From UBA11986 sp031402435 (GTDB lineage: Bacteria; Bacteroidota; Ignavibacteria; UBA10030; UBA6906), in assembly GCA_031402435.1 (NCBI GenBank), contig JANNSJ010000027.1:1-64000 (forward strand): a DNA stretch of 64,000 bases, in the 5' to 3' direction. A program made the position numbers and the translations under genes. Below the pieces are notes generated by a model. That model saw only the letters and a list, made by a program, of their open reading frames with translations. It had not been told where the DNA came from and made no database searches. The stretch's first letter is position 1. Each line of letters begins with the position of its first letter. Shown piece after piece: positions 17,488-26,532 of the stretch.

Positions 17488-19320
17488 TTACCCGATCTCC
17501 CTTGTAATCAAAACATTCTGATCAGACCACTCGCGGAATTCTCCCGGCGTTCCGGAGAAGCCAACTTTCCCTTCACGAAGAACGAGGACTCGATCACAAT
17601 AACTGAGGATTCTGGGATCATGCGTGACCCAAAAAGTAGTCCGACCTTGTGTCGCTTCGAGAAGGAGCTTCGTCATATGTTCAGAGGATGCAGCATCGAG
17701 GCTCTGAGCAGGTTCATCGAGAAGCCAGATACGCCCGTTGCGCAATAGGGCTCGTGCGATTGCGATCTTCTGCTTTTCCCCGCCCGAGAAGAGATTCCCC
17801 TGGCGTCGAACTGGAGTGTCGTAACCGTTCTTCAGTCCCTCGATCCATTCATTGATTCCACAACGCCGAGCAGTTTCCTTCACCTGATCGATTGTCGCAT
17901 CGGGATTCCCCAAGGTGATGTTTTCAGCGACCGTCAAGGTGAAGAAGGCACCATGCTGAAAGACGGCGCTGAATTGAGTGCGGATCGATTCAATCGTGTA
18001 TTCCTTAATGTCAAGACCATCGATTCGGACACAGCCGCGTTGAGGGTCAGCCAGGCGAAGCATCAGACGGAGAAATGAGGATTTTCCAGCCCCATTGCTT
18101 CCCATTACCGCGATCCGTTCTCCTGCTTTCAATGAAAAGGAGACATCGTCCAAAAGCCACTTCCGCCCGATCCGACGGGTCTTCGGACCCCTGTACCATA
18201 CCTGTTCAACAGATACATCACCCGTTAAAGTTGCACAAACTCGCGCGGATGGAGAATTCTGAACAGAAGGAACAGTATCCATCACCTTGATTAGGCGTTC
18301 CGCGCACGCCATCGTTCTCCCTGATTGAGAAGCCTGTTGGGCAAACCGCCTGAAGGGTCCGTAAAGCCCAACGATGTAGTGAATAACCAGGACGAGGCTT
18401 CCGAGGGAAAAAGTCCCAGAATGAACGCCAATTGCGCCAAACGCAAGCGCGAGGCAAACACTCAAGGTGAGCAGAACTTCCATGCGAAACATCAACCCTG
18501 CTCCCAGTCGCCTTACCTTTTGTTCATCCTTCAGGCTCTTCACGTTCCGCCGTTCAAACCGTTCATCACCGAGGTTTTGAGCACGAAAAGTTTGAAGTTC
18601 TTGTATTCCCTGCGCGTCCTCGGCCACAATTGCCGCCAACTGTCCTTCCCGCCGTCGGTTCCTTCGAGCAGCATTCAGTATTCTCCGTCCTGTCTTTCCC
18701 ATTGACAGGATCGCAAGACTACCGCACACTGCAACGATGCCCGCGATACGCCAATCGAGCCACAGAATAACTGCTGTCGCCGCCACGAACGTAAACAGAA
18801 CCTGGAACGAGCGGACGAGAATACCATTCACACCGCGACGCAGCCGCGAGGTGTCGGAAACAATCCGCGTGACCAGTTCGCCAATGTCGCGTCGCTCGTA
18901 GAACGAGATTGCCTGCGCAAGCATCCGGCGAAACAGCTGATTCCGGAAACTGAAGAGAATCTTGTTCCCGATCCCCGAAAGGAGAAGTAGTTGCCAATAT
19001 TCGGCGAGTGCTGCGAGGATTGAGATGAGAACGTAGAGGAGACTCACGACCACAAAGCTGGTTACCGGATCGAGAGGAAGCCATGTGTGTGAATGCTCTG
19101 ATACCGAAAACGAATCAATGACCAGTTTCAGTGGCCAGGGTTGCGCTAGTCTTAGACCGATGAGCAAAGCACTGAGAAGAGACCCAACAAAGATGAGGGC
19201 TCTGTGGGGGCGCGCGTGCGGCCACAGCAAGGAAGCCATTCGGCGCATATCCCTCCAGTTACTGAAGAATCTCCACCGACGTTTCCACGTCTTTTTGTTC
19301 GAGGGGTCAGTTACCGTCAT
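17488..19320 (-). CDS. ABC exporter, fused membrane and ATPase domains
   Basis: About 610 residues from the ATG at 19320. This overlaps the end of the TagF-like gene by 14 nt; the longer frame to 19476 adds an Arg/Ser-rich stretch within that gene and is less likely. Residues roughly 40-330 form a six-helix exporter domain. The nucleotide-binding domain shows Walker A GSNGAGKSS (about 405), signature FSGGEKQKIAIARAL (about 506) and Walker B RIWLLDEPAQSLD (about 532), with H-loop WVTHDPR. This is an MsbA/lipid-exporter-like half-transporter. In this operon it may move a lipid-linked or polymer product across the inner membrane; the substrate is not shown by sequence. Confidence 0.9.
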   Translation of the reverse strand: MTVTDPSNKKTWKRRWRFFSNWRDMRRMASLLWPHARPHRALIFVGSLLSALLIGLRLAQPWPLKLVIDSFSVSEHSHTWLPLDPVTSFVVVSLLYVLISILAALAEYWQLLLLSGIGNKILFSFRNQLFRRMLAQAISFYERRDIGELVTRIVSDTSRLRRGVNGILVRSFQVLFTFVAATAVILWLDWRIAGIVAVCGSLAILSMGKTGRRILNAARRNRRREGQLAAIVAEDAQGIQELQTFRAQNLGDERFERRNVKSLKDEQKVRRLGAGLMFRMEVLLTLSVCLALAFGAIGVHSGTFSLGSLVLVIHYIVGLYGPFRRFAQQASQSGRTMACAERLIKVMDTVPSVQNSPSARVCATLTGDVSVEQVWYRGPKTRRIGRKWLLDDVSFSLKAGERIAVMGSNGAGKSSFLRLMLRLADPQRGCVRIDGLDIKEYTIESIRTQFSAVFQHGAFFTLTVAENITLGNPDATIDQVKETARRCGINEWIEGLKNGYDTPVRRQGNLFSGGEKQKIAIARALLRNGRIWLLDEPAQSLDAASSEHMTKLLLEATQGRTTFWVTHDPRILSYCDRVLVLREGKVGFSGTPGEFREWSDQNVLITREIG

Positions 19321-20428
19321 TTCTGCAACCTGAATCCGCCGAGAACCAGTCGAGGATCCAATCAACAGCTTTCTCTGTTGCGTGTCCTGGATTGAAGAAC
19401 ATATCCTTCGCCATGGCACGCCTGATCTCGCTCTTTGCCCCCGGATGCGCGAGCGACCAGCCGACAGCCTCGACAACTTCGTCGGGCCAGCGAACTGTCT
19501 CTCCTCCCTTCCGTCCCCATGTGTCGAGATCCAGCGAGAGACCCTTTTCCTTTATGGACTCGAGCATTTGAGGGACATCAATGAACACCATCGGACGGTC
19601 CATGAGCGAGTATTCGCTTGATGCCGAAGAGGCATCAGTAATCAACAAGTCGGAGATGAACAGGTAGGGTACAATATCAAGGTCCGTGACAATCCTGGTA
19701 TGTTGGTCTTCAAACCGTCGAAGTTCCTTCGACCAGTCAACGAGTCTGTCCCGAGGATGATCATGAGTTTTGATTAGCAAGTCATACTTTCGCGTTTTCT
19801 GAAGGCGGCTGATTACTTCCTCTCCCATGATTTCCAACGAATTGTTCCTCTGTCCGGTCGGGGCATAGAGAACAATGGGCCGCCTTCCCGACAGCCCTAT
19901 GCGCCGCAGGATGTTACTCCTGTCCAGGGATCCATCCAGCATTTTATCGAGCTTTGGGAACCCTATCGGCACCATCCTTGGATCTCCCTTTCGTATAAGC
20001 TGGTTTTCCTGGAAGAGCCTGGTTTGATACGACCCCACATTGAACAGGTAGTCGTAGATGAGGATGTCGCGGCGAACCGCCATGTTGCGGAAGGAGACAC
20101 CATGAAAGAGGTGGACGCGGACTTGATCGGAGCGGGGAAAAACCCCTGACACAAAACTACAGATGAACATGTCGAACGACTCTCGCTTCATTTGTTCGAC
20201 CGTCAGGATTCTCTCTCTTGGGATGCGGAATGACCGAAAGACAGTCTCTATTCCCCGAATGGGAGGTGCCTCTTCCTGCTTGGGAGGTTGGGCTGCGGAA
20301 TAGTAGATGTCTAGGGATTTGATTCTGGAGAGTCTCTCCTTGATCGGCTTGAAGCAAACAAAGTGCACGGGGGCGTAACCACAGAACAGAATTCGTCGCC
20401 TTTTATCTTTCCTCATTGTTCTACTCAA
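19307..20428 (-). CDS. CDP-glycerol glycerophosphotransferase-like (TagF-type) protein
   Basis: 373 residues resembling the C-terminal catalytic part of TagB/TagF polyol-phosphate polymerases. Motifs seen include VRVHLFHGVSFRN, PIGFPKLDKML, RPIVLYAPTGQ, TDLDIVPYLFISDLLITDASSASSEYSLMDRPMVFID and MFFNPGHATEKAVDWI. In that family the two conserved His residues (here LFHG and KTHDHPRD) are catalytic. It appears soluble or peripheral. Such enzymes transfer polyol-phosphate from CDP-alcohols, so a neighbouring nucleotidyltransferase and an ABC exporter fit a phospho-polyol or similarly decorated surface polymer. It could also be one of the looser relatives that act as plain glycosyltransferases. 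Confidence 0.78.
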   Translation of the reverse strand: MSRTMRKDKRRRILFCGYAPVHFVCFKPIKERLSRIKSLDIYYSAAQPPKQEEAPPIRGIETVFRSFRIPRERILTVEQMKRESFDMFICSFVSGVFPRSDQVRVHLFHGVSFRNMAVRRDILIYDYLFNVGSYQTRLFQENQLIRKGDPRMVPIGFPKLDKMLDGSLDRSNILRRIGLSGRRPIVLYAPTGQRNNSLEIMGEEVISRLQKTRKYDLLIKTHDHPRDRLVDWSKELRRFEDQHTRIVTDLDIVPYLFISDLLITDASSASSEYSLMDRPMVFIDVPQMLESIKEKGLSLDLDTWGRKGGETVRWPDEVVEAVGWSLAHPGAKSEIRRAMAKDMFFNPGHATEKAVDWILDWFSADSGCRNDGN

Positions 20429-20875
20429 GGGTACCCTCCCAAAAATTGAAAGGCTCGAGCTTCATTATAGTTCGCTGCTGGCCACTTTTCGTCATTTAGT
20501 TTCCGGGAATAACCTAAGAGTTGCCTAAGTCAATTGAGCTTTATGTGCTAACAGGATAGGGATTTTATTGGAGGGAATCAATTCCAGATCGTAGGTCACG
20601 GAAGAGCATTAGACGAAACGCTGTATTTTGTAGGTGACCGTGTTGCGCGACAAGATGGCACCAAAAATGAACCTCCTCATCTCGTTCGAAGGGCTATACA
20701 AAACAAACTTGTCTGCAATTTCATGAGAGGCAGCAGCCAGCACTCACAGGATGTCGTTGTTCAGGGTGTAGAAGTACTCAACGCTTGGATTCGTCCAGCT
20801 GGAGAGACACCTCGTATCTTCTGGAGGGTAGGCTAAATGCTGATTTGACAAGAGACCCCCATCGATCATCGAAGA
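20429..20875. other. 447-base intergenic region upstream of the envelope operon and downstream of nadA
   Basis: No RNA gene or hairpin terminator was recognised. The part nearest 20428 presumably carries the operon promoter. The part from 20552 to 20836 holds a plus-strand open frame without a start codon at its beginning, annotated separately as a possible gene remnant. Confidence 0.5.
20552..20836 (+). pseudogene. possible gene remnant, open frame without start codon
   Basis: After a stop at 20549-20551, this frame stays open for 94 codons on the opposite strand from both neighbours. It reads protein-like text such as FIGGNQFQIVGHGRALDETL, YFVGDRVARQDGTKNEP and VLNAWIRPAGETPRIFWRVG. The first in-frame ATG is only about 37 codons before the end and has no ribosome-binding site. 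I do not recognise the family. An open frame of this length in 447 bases can occur by chance, so this is a weak call. Confidence 0.25.
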
Positions 20876-21847
20876 CTATCGACTCATCTCCATCATCCTC
20901 TGTATCGGCAGAAGGGCTTTTTCGAGAACGTCTGGCGGCAAGTTGATTTCAGGCGAGCGGTTCTTCATGCAAAGATAGAGCTTCTCCATCGTATTGAGCT
21001 TCATGTAGGGACATTCATTGCAGGAGCACGCGGCCTCAGGGGGCAACGGGATGTACGTGTTGGAAGGCGCGTACTTTTCCATTTGGTGGAGAATGCCAGC
21101 CTCGGTTGCAACGATGAACTTCCTCCCTCTGTAGCCTTGCACATACTTGAGTAGTCCGCTTGTGGAGCCGATGAACTTCGCTTTCTCAAGCAGCGGTTCT
21201 TCGCACTCGGGGTGAGCGATCAACTCGCCATCGGGATGTTCAAGTTGAAGCGAGATGAACTTGCGCATGCTAAACGTTTCATGCACAATGCATGAGCCTT
21301 CCCATAGTAACATCTCTCTGCCGGTCCTCTTGATGAGGTAGCGGCCGAGATTCCTATCCGGTGCAAAGAAGATCGGCTTGTCCACCGGTATCTGCCGGAT
21401 GATCTTCTCAGCGCTGCTAGATGTGCAGATGATGTCGCTCGCGGCCTTGACCTCTGCTGAGCAGTTGATGTATGTGATGGAAACATGATTCGGGTGTTGT
21501 GCCCGGAATGCCTTGAATGCAGGAGCAGGACATCCCTCAGCAAGTGAGCAACCCGCTTCGAGAGCGGGAAGGAGCACTTGCTTGTTCGGACTGAGTATCT
21601 TCGCCGTCTCAACCATGAAGTGGACGCCGGCAAAGACAATCACGGCTGCATTCGTCTCTGCCGCTCGTCGTGAAAGCTCGAGGCTATCTCCAATAAAGTC
21701 GGCAATATCCTGGATATCCGAATCCTGATAGTAGTGTGCCAGTATGATAGCATTGAGGTCTTTCTTCAACCGTCGGATCTCGCTTGCATAGTCAATCTGT
21801 GCTGCGGTTGACTTGCCAAGCCTGCCCATATCTTCCAAAGCAATCAT
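20876..21847 (-). CDS. nadA: quinolinate synthase
   Basis: Condenses iminoaspartate with dihydroxyacetone phosphate to quinolinate in NAD biosynthesis, using a 4Fe-4S cluster. The 323-residue protein shows AIILAHYYQDSDIQDIADFIGDSL, ETAKILSPNKQVLLPALEAGCSLAEGCP, INCSAEVKAASDIICTSSSA and HPECEEPL. The C-terminal ACSCNECPYMKLNT carries the last cluster cysteine. Length and motif order are normal for NadA. nadB and nadC are not in this window. It is 23 bases from the GT9 gene on the same strand. Confidence 0.96.
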   Translation of the reverse strand: MIALEDMGRLGKSTAAQIDYASEIRRLKKDLNAIILAHYYQDSDIQDIADFIGDSLELSRRAAETNAAVIVFAGVHFMVETAKILSPNKQVLLPALEAGCSLAEGCPAPAFKAFRAQHPNHVSITYINCSAEVKAASDIICTSSSAEKIIRQIPVDKPIFFAPDRNLGRYLIKRTGREMLLWEGSCIVHETFSMRKFISLQLEHPDGELIAHPECEEPLLEKAKFIGSTSGLLKYVQGYRGRKFIVATEAGILHQMEKYAPSNTYIPLPPEAACSCNECPYMKLNTMEKLYLCMKNRSPEINLPPDVLEKALLPIQRMMEMSR

Positions 21848-21870
21848 AGCTATTCTCTAATCGATTTGTG

Positions 21871-22977
21871 TCAGCGGAGCATTTCCCGAGCAACAGTCAG
21901 AACTTCGTCAACCACAATGGAATTGATGTCTCGGCCCTTCCCAACTATGTAACGATGTTTGGTTCCAATCGGTGCCCATTGTTCAGGATCGGTCGGTCCG
22001 AAAAGAGATAAGACGGGCGTACCAACAGCAGCGGCAACATGCATGATACCGGTATCGTTGGAGACGACCAATTGTGCAAGAGAAAGTATTGCAGCAACCT
22101 GTCTAATCTTTTTCTGTTCAATAAGTTGATATGGAGTAGTTAATTTTTGTTTCATCATTGTAACGGGCTCATCATCCATTGGGCCACAGGTAATCATCGT
22201 GCCCGTTTTGCATTCTGACGAAAGTACATTTGCCACATTTGCGAATCGCTCGGCATCCCATCTATTAGGAACCTTGCCAGCGCCGGGATGGTAGGAGATA
22301 AACGAAACAGGCGGCTGCTTCATGTTAGACAAGAACAGCTTAGCCTCATCTATCTCTTCTTCTGTCAAGCCAATCTTAAGGGTCAGATCAGTAACATTCA
22401 GCCACAACCCATGAACAACATCGAGGTTACGGAGCGTTTGGTGTCTGTGCTCGGACTCCTCCCATTTGAGTCTCACAGGGAAGTTGAAGAAGATACTGGA
22501 AGGATTCGCTTTGCCGTTGATTTCTCCCGCCCCAATTCGGTACTTCGCTCCGCAAAGATACGCCAGCAGATCGCTTGTTGTCGATGTCGAAACTGTTGAC
22601 GGTACTATGGCAATCTCAAACTTCTCTCTACGCAGGTTTTGAACAAAGGAAACGAAGCTCCCGATCTTCACCCATGCTCCGCCAAGGAACTCACGCTTAT
22701 CATAGTTGATGATACGATTGACGTACGGGTTGTTCAGCATAACGTCGTGATTGACAGGGCTTGCCATCAATGCAATGTACGCATCAGGGTACCTCTGTCG
22801 CAATCCACGCAATAGCGGCACAACGCATAGCATATCGCCAAGCTGATCGTGCTGACGAATAACGAGAATCTTCTTGAATGCACGGCTGGCAAGGTCAGTC
22901 GGCTGGCGTGTGCCGATGAGGGTTTTGAGGAGGCTGAACAGCAGCCGTTTGAAGTATCGTTCGACTTGCCGGAGCAA
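21871..22977 (-). CDS. glycosyltransferase family 9 (heptosyltransferase-like)
   Basis: 368 residues with the GT9 layout. The N-terminal domain starts ILVIRQHDQLGDMLCVVPLLRGLRQRYP, and the C-terminal domain contains ISYHPGAGKVPNRW and the donor-binding signature LVVSNDTGIMHVAAAVGTPVLSLFGPTDPEQWAP. Members add heptose or related sugars to lipopolysaccharide core. The exact sugar cannot be stated. It lies 5 bases after a small membrane-protein gene and before nadA, an apparently mixed operon. Confidence 0.92.
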   Translation of the reverse strand: MLRQVERYFKRLLFSLLKTLIGTRQPTDLASRAFKKILVIRQHDQLGDMLCVVPLLRGLRQRYPDAYIALMASPVNHDVMLNNPYVNRIINYDKREFLGGAWVKIGSFVSFVQNLRREKFEIAIVPSTVSTSTTSDLLAYLCGAKYRIGAGEINGKANPSSIFFNFPVRLKWEESEHRHQTLRNLDVVHGLWLNVTDLTLKIGLTEEEIDEAKLFLSNMKQPPVSFISYHPGAGKVPNRWDAERFANVANVLSSECKTGTMITCGPMDDEPVTMMKQKLTTPYQLIEQKKIRQVAAILSLAQLVVSNDTGIMHVAAAVGTPVLSLFGPTDPEQWAPIGTKHRYIVGKGRDINSIVVDEVLTVAREMLR

Positions 22978-22982
22978 TGGAG

Positions 22983-23180
22983 TTATTTCTTATCGTCGGG
23001 AGGCAGCTCTTCGAAGTCTGCATCCTGCACGTTCTTGAAAGCCTTGGGAGGTTCCTGTTGCGGCTGGTTTGAGAAGATGTCCTCCTGGTCCCGACGAGAG
23101 CTTGACCTGTTGCGGGAAACAATCTGAACAATCTTCCAGATCATATACCCAAACATGATGTACACAAGAAACTTAAACAC
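22983..23180 (-). CDS. small membrane protein, DUF4834-like
   Basis: 65 residues. One N-terminal helix (FLVYIMFGYMIWKIVQIV, about residues 4-21) is followed by a charged tail ending NVQDADFEELPPDDKK. A small one-helix protein with this tail resembles the DUF4834 family that I recall from Bacteroidota. The function is unknown. The gene is packed between the kinase (6-base gap) and the GT9 gene (5-base gap). Confidence 0.7.
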   Translation of the reverse strand: MFKFLVYIMFGYMIWKIVQIVSRNRSSSRRDQEDIFSNQPQQEPPKAFKNVQDADFEELPPDDKK

Positions 23181-23186
23181 GGTCCC

Positions 23187-23867
23187 TCACTTGTTTCTCA
23201 TTGGGTTGTAGTATTCCACGGCGGACCTGTTCGTACGGAAAATCTCCCGCGCAAGGTCTTCATATTCATTCTGGTTTGTCACAAAATCAAGATCGGAGGC
23301 ATTGACAATCAGGAGCGGTGTTGCCTTGTACCGGAAAAAGAAGTGATTGTACGCGTCATTCAAATCCTTGATATACGTTTCAGACATTTCCACCTCATAC
23401 GAACGTGCACGATGCTTGATGTTTCCCATCAACCGGGGAATACTCGATTGCAAGTAGACGACAACATCCGGAGTCGGAATGTTTCGTTCGATGGCGCTGA
23501 TGAGCATTTCGTACAGCTTCAACTCTTCGTCCTGGAGGTTCAGGTATGCAAAAATCTTATCCTTCTCAAAGATGTAATCGGTCACCAGGAACCGGTGAAA
23601 CAAATCAGCTTGAAATAATTTCTGTTGCTGCTTATAGCGGGCCAACAGGAAGAACATCTGCGTTTGAAATGCATACCGGTCCGGATCGTGATAGAAATCC
23701 TTCAGGAACGGATTCTCTTCAAACTGTTCAATCACAACGTTTGCTTTCAGCGTCTCGCCAAGCATAGTTGCAAGCGTGGTCTTCCCTGCTCCGATCACAC
23801 CTTCGATGGCAATGTACCGGATGTCCGTACTTTCAACAAGCTTTGCAAGAGACTCGTTCTGCACCAA
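23187..23867 (-). CDS. deoxynucleoside kinase
   Basis: Phosphorylates deoxynucleosides in nucleotide salvage. The 226-residue protein has the P-loop GVIGAGKTT (23-31), the substrate-site segment VVIEQFEENPFLKDFYHDP and the DRS-type region LVTDYIFEKDKIFAY. The LID segment is IKHRARSYEVEMSETYIKDLNDAYNHFF. This matches the dNK/dGK-dAK family in length and motif order. The preferred nucleoside is not readable from sequence. It is 17 bases downstream of folK. Confidence 0.92.
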   Translation of the reverse strand: MVQNESLAKLVESTDIRYIAIEGVIGAGKTTLATMLGETLKANVVIEQFEENPFLKDFYHDPDRYAFQTQMFFLLARYKQQQKLFQADLFHRFLVTDYIFEKDKIFAYLNLQDEELKLYEMLISAIERNIPTPDVVVYLQSSIPRLMGNIKHRARSYEVEMSETYIKDLNDAYNHFFFRYKATPLLIVNASDLDFVTNQNEYEDLAREIFRTNRSAVEYYNPMRNK

Positions 23868-23884
23868 TCAGGCTCCGAGTGCTG

Positions 23885-24391
23885 CTAAATGATTATCTTG
23901 TGATATGACTGAATGACCTTTGCTGAGTCCCTGCAGTCCGCACCAAGTTCCTCCATCGTCATCCCGCTGATTGGATGAACGAGATCAGGAGCAATCTCCT
24001 TGAGCGGAACAAGCACAAACTTTCTCTTTTCCATTTCCGGGTGCGGCACAACAACGTTCTCATCCTTGTATACCAGGCCGTCGTACAGCAGGAGGTCAAC
24101 ATCAATCTCTCTCGGGCCCCATCGTTCACCGGGCGTTCGTCCGATGCGTTGTTCAATCGCCTTCAGTTCCGGGTACAATTCCTTGGGAACCAGCTGTGTT
24201 TCAATTTCCACTGCCGCGTTCAGAAACTTCGGCTGATCCGTGATGCCAACCGGGTCGGTTTCATACACAGATGATGCCCAAATAACTTTTGTATCCTTCA
24301 CCTTCTTTAACTCGGTAACTGCCCGATTCAGGAATTTCTCGCGCTCACCGACGTTCGATCCCAGTCCAAGGAACACTTGGTACGTCTTCAT
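23885..24391 (-). CDS. folK: 2-amino-4-hydroxy-6-hydroxymethyldihydropteridine diphosphokinase
   Basis: Transfers pyrophosphate from ATP to hydroxymethyl-dihydropterin in folate synthesis. The 168-residue protein has VFLGLGSNVGEREKFLNRAV at the start, SSVYETDPVG in the middle and the signature RWGPREIDVDLLLYDG, which carries the metal-binding aspartates. It overlaps the end of folB by 4 nt, so two consecutive pathway steps are translationally coupled. Confidence 0.96.
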   Translation of the reverse strand: MKTYQVFLGLGSNVGEREKFLNRAVTELKKVKDTKVIWASSVYETDPVGITDQPKFLNAAVEIETQLVPKELYPELKAIEQRIGRTPGERWGPREIDVDLLLYDGLVYKDENVVVPHPEMEKRKFVLVPLKEIAPDLVHPISGMTMEELGADCRDSAKVIQSYHKIII

Positions 24392-24756
24392 CGCCGCTCG
24401 GTCATCTCCACTTCAACATAATCAACAACGCCCTTTACCGGCGGATGCGGCTTGCGCACTTTCACAGTCACCATCTCCACATTGAAAAACTCCCTGATGA
24501 TGCCACGCGCAATTGTGTGCGCAAGGGCTTCAATCAGAGAATTCTTCTTTGCATGAACCACACTGCCGACGTAGGCATACACTTTCTCGTAATCGACTGT
24601 CTTTTTGAGAGAATCAGCTTCTGCCGCAGGAAGAAGATCGCAGTAGAGATCAACATCAACTTCGAACTTGGCGCCGAGCGTCTGTTCTTCCACCAGAGCG
24701 CCATGGTAAGCATAGAACGAAGCGTTCTTGATTCGTATGATGTTCAGGTCAGCCAT
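24388..24756 (-). CDS. folB: dihydroneopterin aldolase
   Basis: Cleaves dihydroneopterin to hydroxymethyl-dihydropterin and glycolaldehyde. From the ATG at 24756 the 122-residue protein reads MADLNIIRIKNASFYAYHG. An upstream ATG at 24786 adds ten unmatched residues. FYAYHGALVEEQTLGAKFEVDVDL and the C-terminal VKVRKPHPPVKGVVDYVEVEM are typical of FolB, including the catalytic-lysine region before PVKG. It is coupled to folK. Confidence 0.94.
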   Translation of the reverse strand: MADLNIIRIKNASFYAYHGALVEEQTLGAKFEVDVDLYCDLLPAAEADSLKKTVDYEKVYAYVGSVVHAKKNSLIEALAHTIARGIIREFFNVEMVTVKVRKPHPPVKGVVDYVEVEMTERR

Positions 24757-24834
24757 TCCGCGAAAATATAGAGATTGATCCCCCAAGATGCAATTGTTCG
24801 AAGCGAATTTGTGGATAGTTCAAGAAGAACCTCG

Positions 24835-26532
24835 TCAGGCTTTGTCAATCTTTGCCCACGTGTCCCGAAGCGTAACAGCTCGATTGAATACCAGTCCGCC
24901 TGCCTTTGAGTCCTTATCCACACAGAAATAACCGAGGCGTTCGAACTGAAACCGATCCTGTATTTTTGCTGTTGACAAGCCCGGTTCAACCTTGCACAGG
25001 TGCAGGACCTCAAGGGAGTTAGGATTAATGAACTCCTTCCAGTTGTCCCCGTTTGGATTTTCGACACTAAAGAGTCGGTCATACAATCGAACTTCAGCAT
25101 CAATCGCATGTAAAGCGGACACCCAATGGATCGTTCCCTTGACTTTCCGGCCGCTCTGGGTTGAACCGCTTTTGGTTTCAGGATCGTATGTGCAGCGAAG
25201 TTCGGTTACCTCGCCGGTCTTCTCATCCTTTAGTACGCCAACGCATTTGATGATGTACGCGTAACGCAACCGCACTTCTGTCCCCGGTGAGAGTCGGAAG
25301 TATTTTTTCGGTGGATCTTCGCGGAAATCATCCTGCTCGATGTAGAGCACTTTCGAGAATGGAATCTTCCGCCCGCCCATCGAAGCATCTTCGGGATTGT
25401 TCACGGCTTCGAGTTCCTCGACAACTCCATCCGGATAGTTCTCGATGACTACCTTGATCGGACGGAGAACTGCCATGACGCGGGCTGCACGTTTGTTCAG
25501 ATCGTCACGCAATGAATCCTCGAGCCAGACAGGATCTGTCGTGTTCTCCCGTCGTGCCACCCCGATACGTTCAGCGAACGAACGGATGGATTCGGGTGTG
25601 TATCCACGCCGGCGCAAGCCCGACAACGTCGGCATGCGGGGATCATCCCATCCGCTGACACGTCCTTCATCAACGAGTTGCAACAGTTTCCGTTTGCTCA
25701 TGACGGTGTACGTCAAATTCAGCCGCGCAAATTCGATTTGCTGGGAATGGTAGATTTCCAGTTCATCCAGAAACCAGTCGTAGAGCGGGCGGTGGTTTTC
25801 AAATTCAAGCGTGCAGATTGAATGGGTGATTCTTTCAATGGAATCACATTGACCGTGCGCCCAATCGTACATGGGATAGATGCACCACGCATCGCCTGTC
25901 CGGTGGTGCGTTGCCCGCAGGATACGATACATTGCAGGATCACGCAAGTTAAGGTTCGGCGATGCCATGTCAAGTTTTGCACGTAACGTTTTGGAACCAT
26001 CAGGGAACTCGCCATTGCGCATCCGATGAAAGAGATCCAGGTTCTCTTCAACTGTACGGTCACGGTATGGACTGTTTCTGCCGGGCTCAGTCAGCGTGCC
26101 TCTGTATTCGCGCATCTGATCGGCGTTCAGGTCGCAAACGTAGGCCCCACCTTTTTTGATCAACGCAACAGCGTAGTCGTAAAGCTGGCCAAAGTAATCA
26201 GAGGCATAGTAAAGTCTGTCTCCCCAATCGAAGCCGAGCCACCGGATATCACCGATGATGGAGTCGACGTATTCCTGTTCCTCTTTGGTTGGATTCGTAT
26301 CATCGAATCGCATGTTGCAGAGTCCGTTGTAATCTCTTGCCAATCCAAAATTGAGGCAAATGGATTTGGCATGGCCAATATGAAGATAGCCATTTGGTTC
26401 TGGCGGGAAGCGCGTATGCACTCTCCCGTCGAATTTGTTTGTCTTCAAATCCTCGTCAACAATCTCACGGATAAAGTTCGTCCGCACAAGCGGTTCGTTG
26501 CCGCCTTCCGGACTCTTGTCGTTCGTCGTCAA
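24835..26532 (-). CDS. glnS: glutamine--tRNA ligase
   Basis: Class Ic synthetase attaching glutamine directly to tRNA-Gln. The 565-residue protein has RFPPEPNGYLHIGHAK (HIGH at 51-54) and MRFDDTNPTKEEQEYVDSI. The KMSKS-equivalent VMSKRKLLQLV is followed by the two-barrel anticodon-binding half. RFPPEPNG rather than RFAPSPTG separates GlnRS from GluRS. It overlaps the end of gltX by 4 nt. Confidence 0.96.
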   Translation of the reverse strand: MTTNDKSPEGGNEPLVRTNFIREIVDEDLKTNKFDGRVHTRFPPEPNGYLHIGHAKSICLNFGLARDYNGLCNMRFDDTNPTKEEQEYVDSIIGDIRWLGFDWGDRLYYASDYFGQLYDYAVALIKKGGAYVCDLNADQMREYRGTLTEPGRNSPYRDRTVEENLDLFHRMRNGEFPDGSKTLRAKLDMASPNLNLRDPAMYRILRATHHRTGDAWCIYPMYDWAHGQCDSIERITHSICTLEFENHRPLYDWFLDELEIYHSQQIEFARLNLTYTVMSKRKLLQLVDEGRVSGWDDPRMPTLSGLRRRGYTPESIRSFAERIGVARRENTTDPVWLEDSLRDDLNKRAARVMAVLRPIKVVIENYPDGVVEELEAVNNPEDASMGGRKIPFSKVLYIEQDDFREDPPKKYFRLSPGTEVRLRYAYIIKCVGVLKDEKTGEVTELRCTYDPETKSGSTQSGRKVKGTIHWVSALHAIDAEVRLYDRLFSVENPNGDNWKEFINPNSLEVLHLCKVEPGLSTAKIQDRFQFERLGYFCVDKDSKAGGLVFNRAVTLRDTWAKIDKA

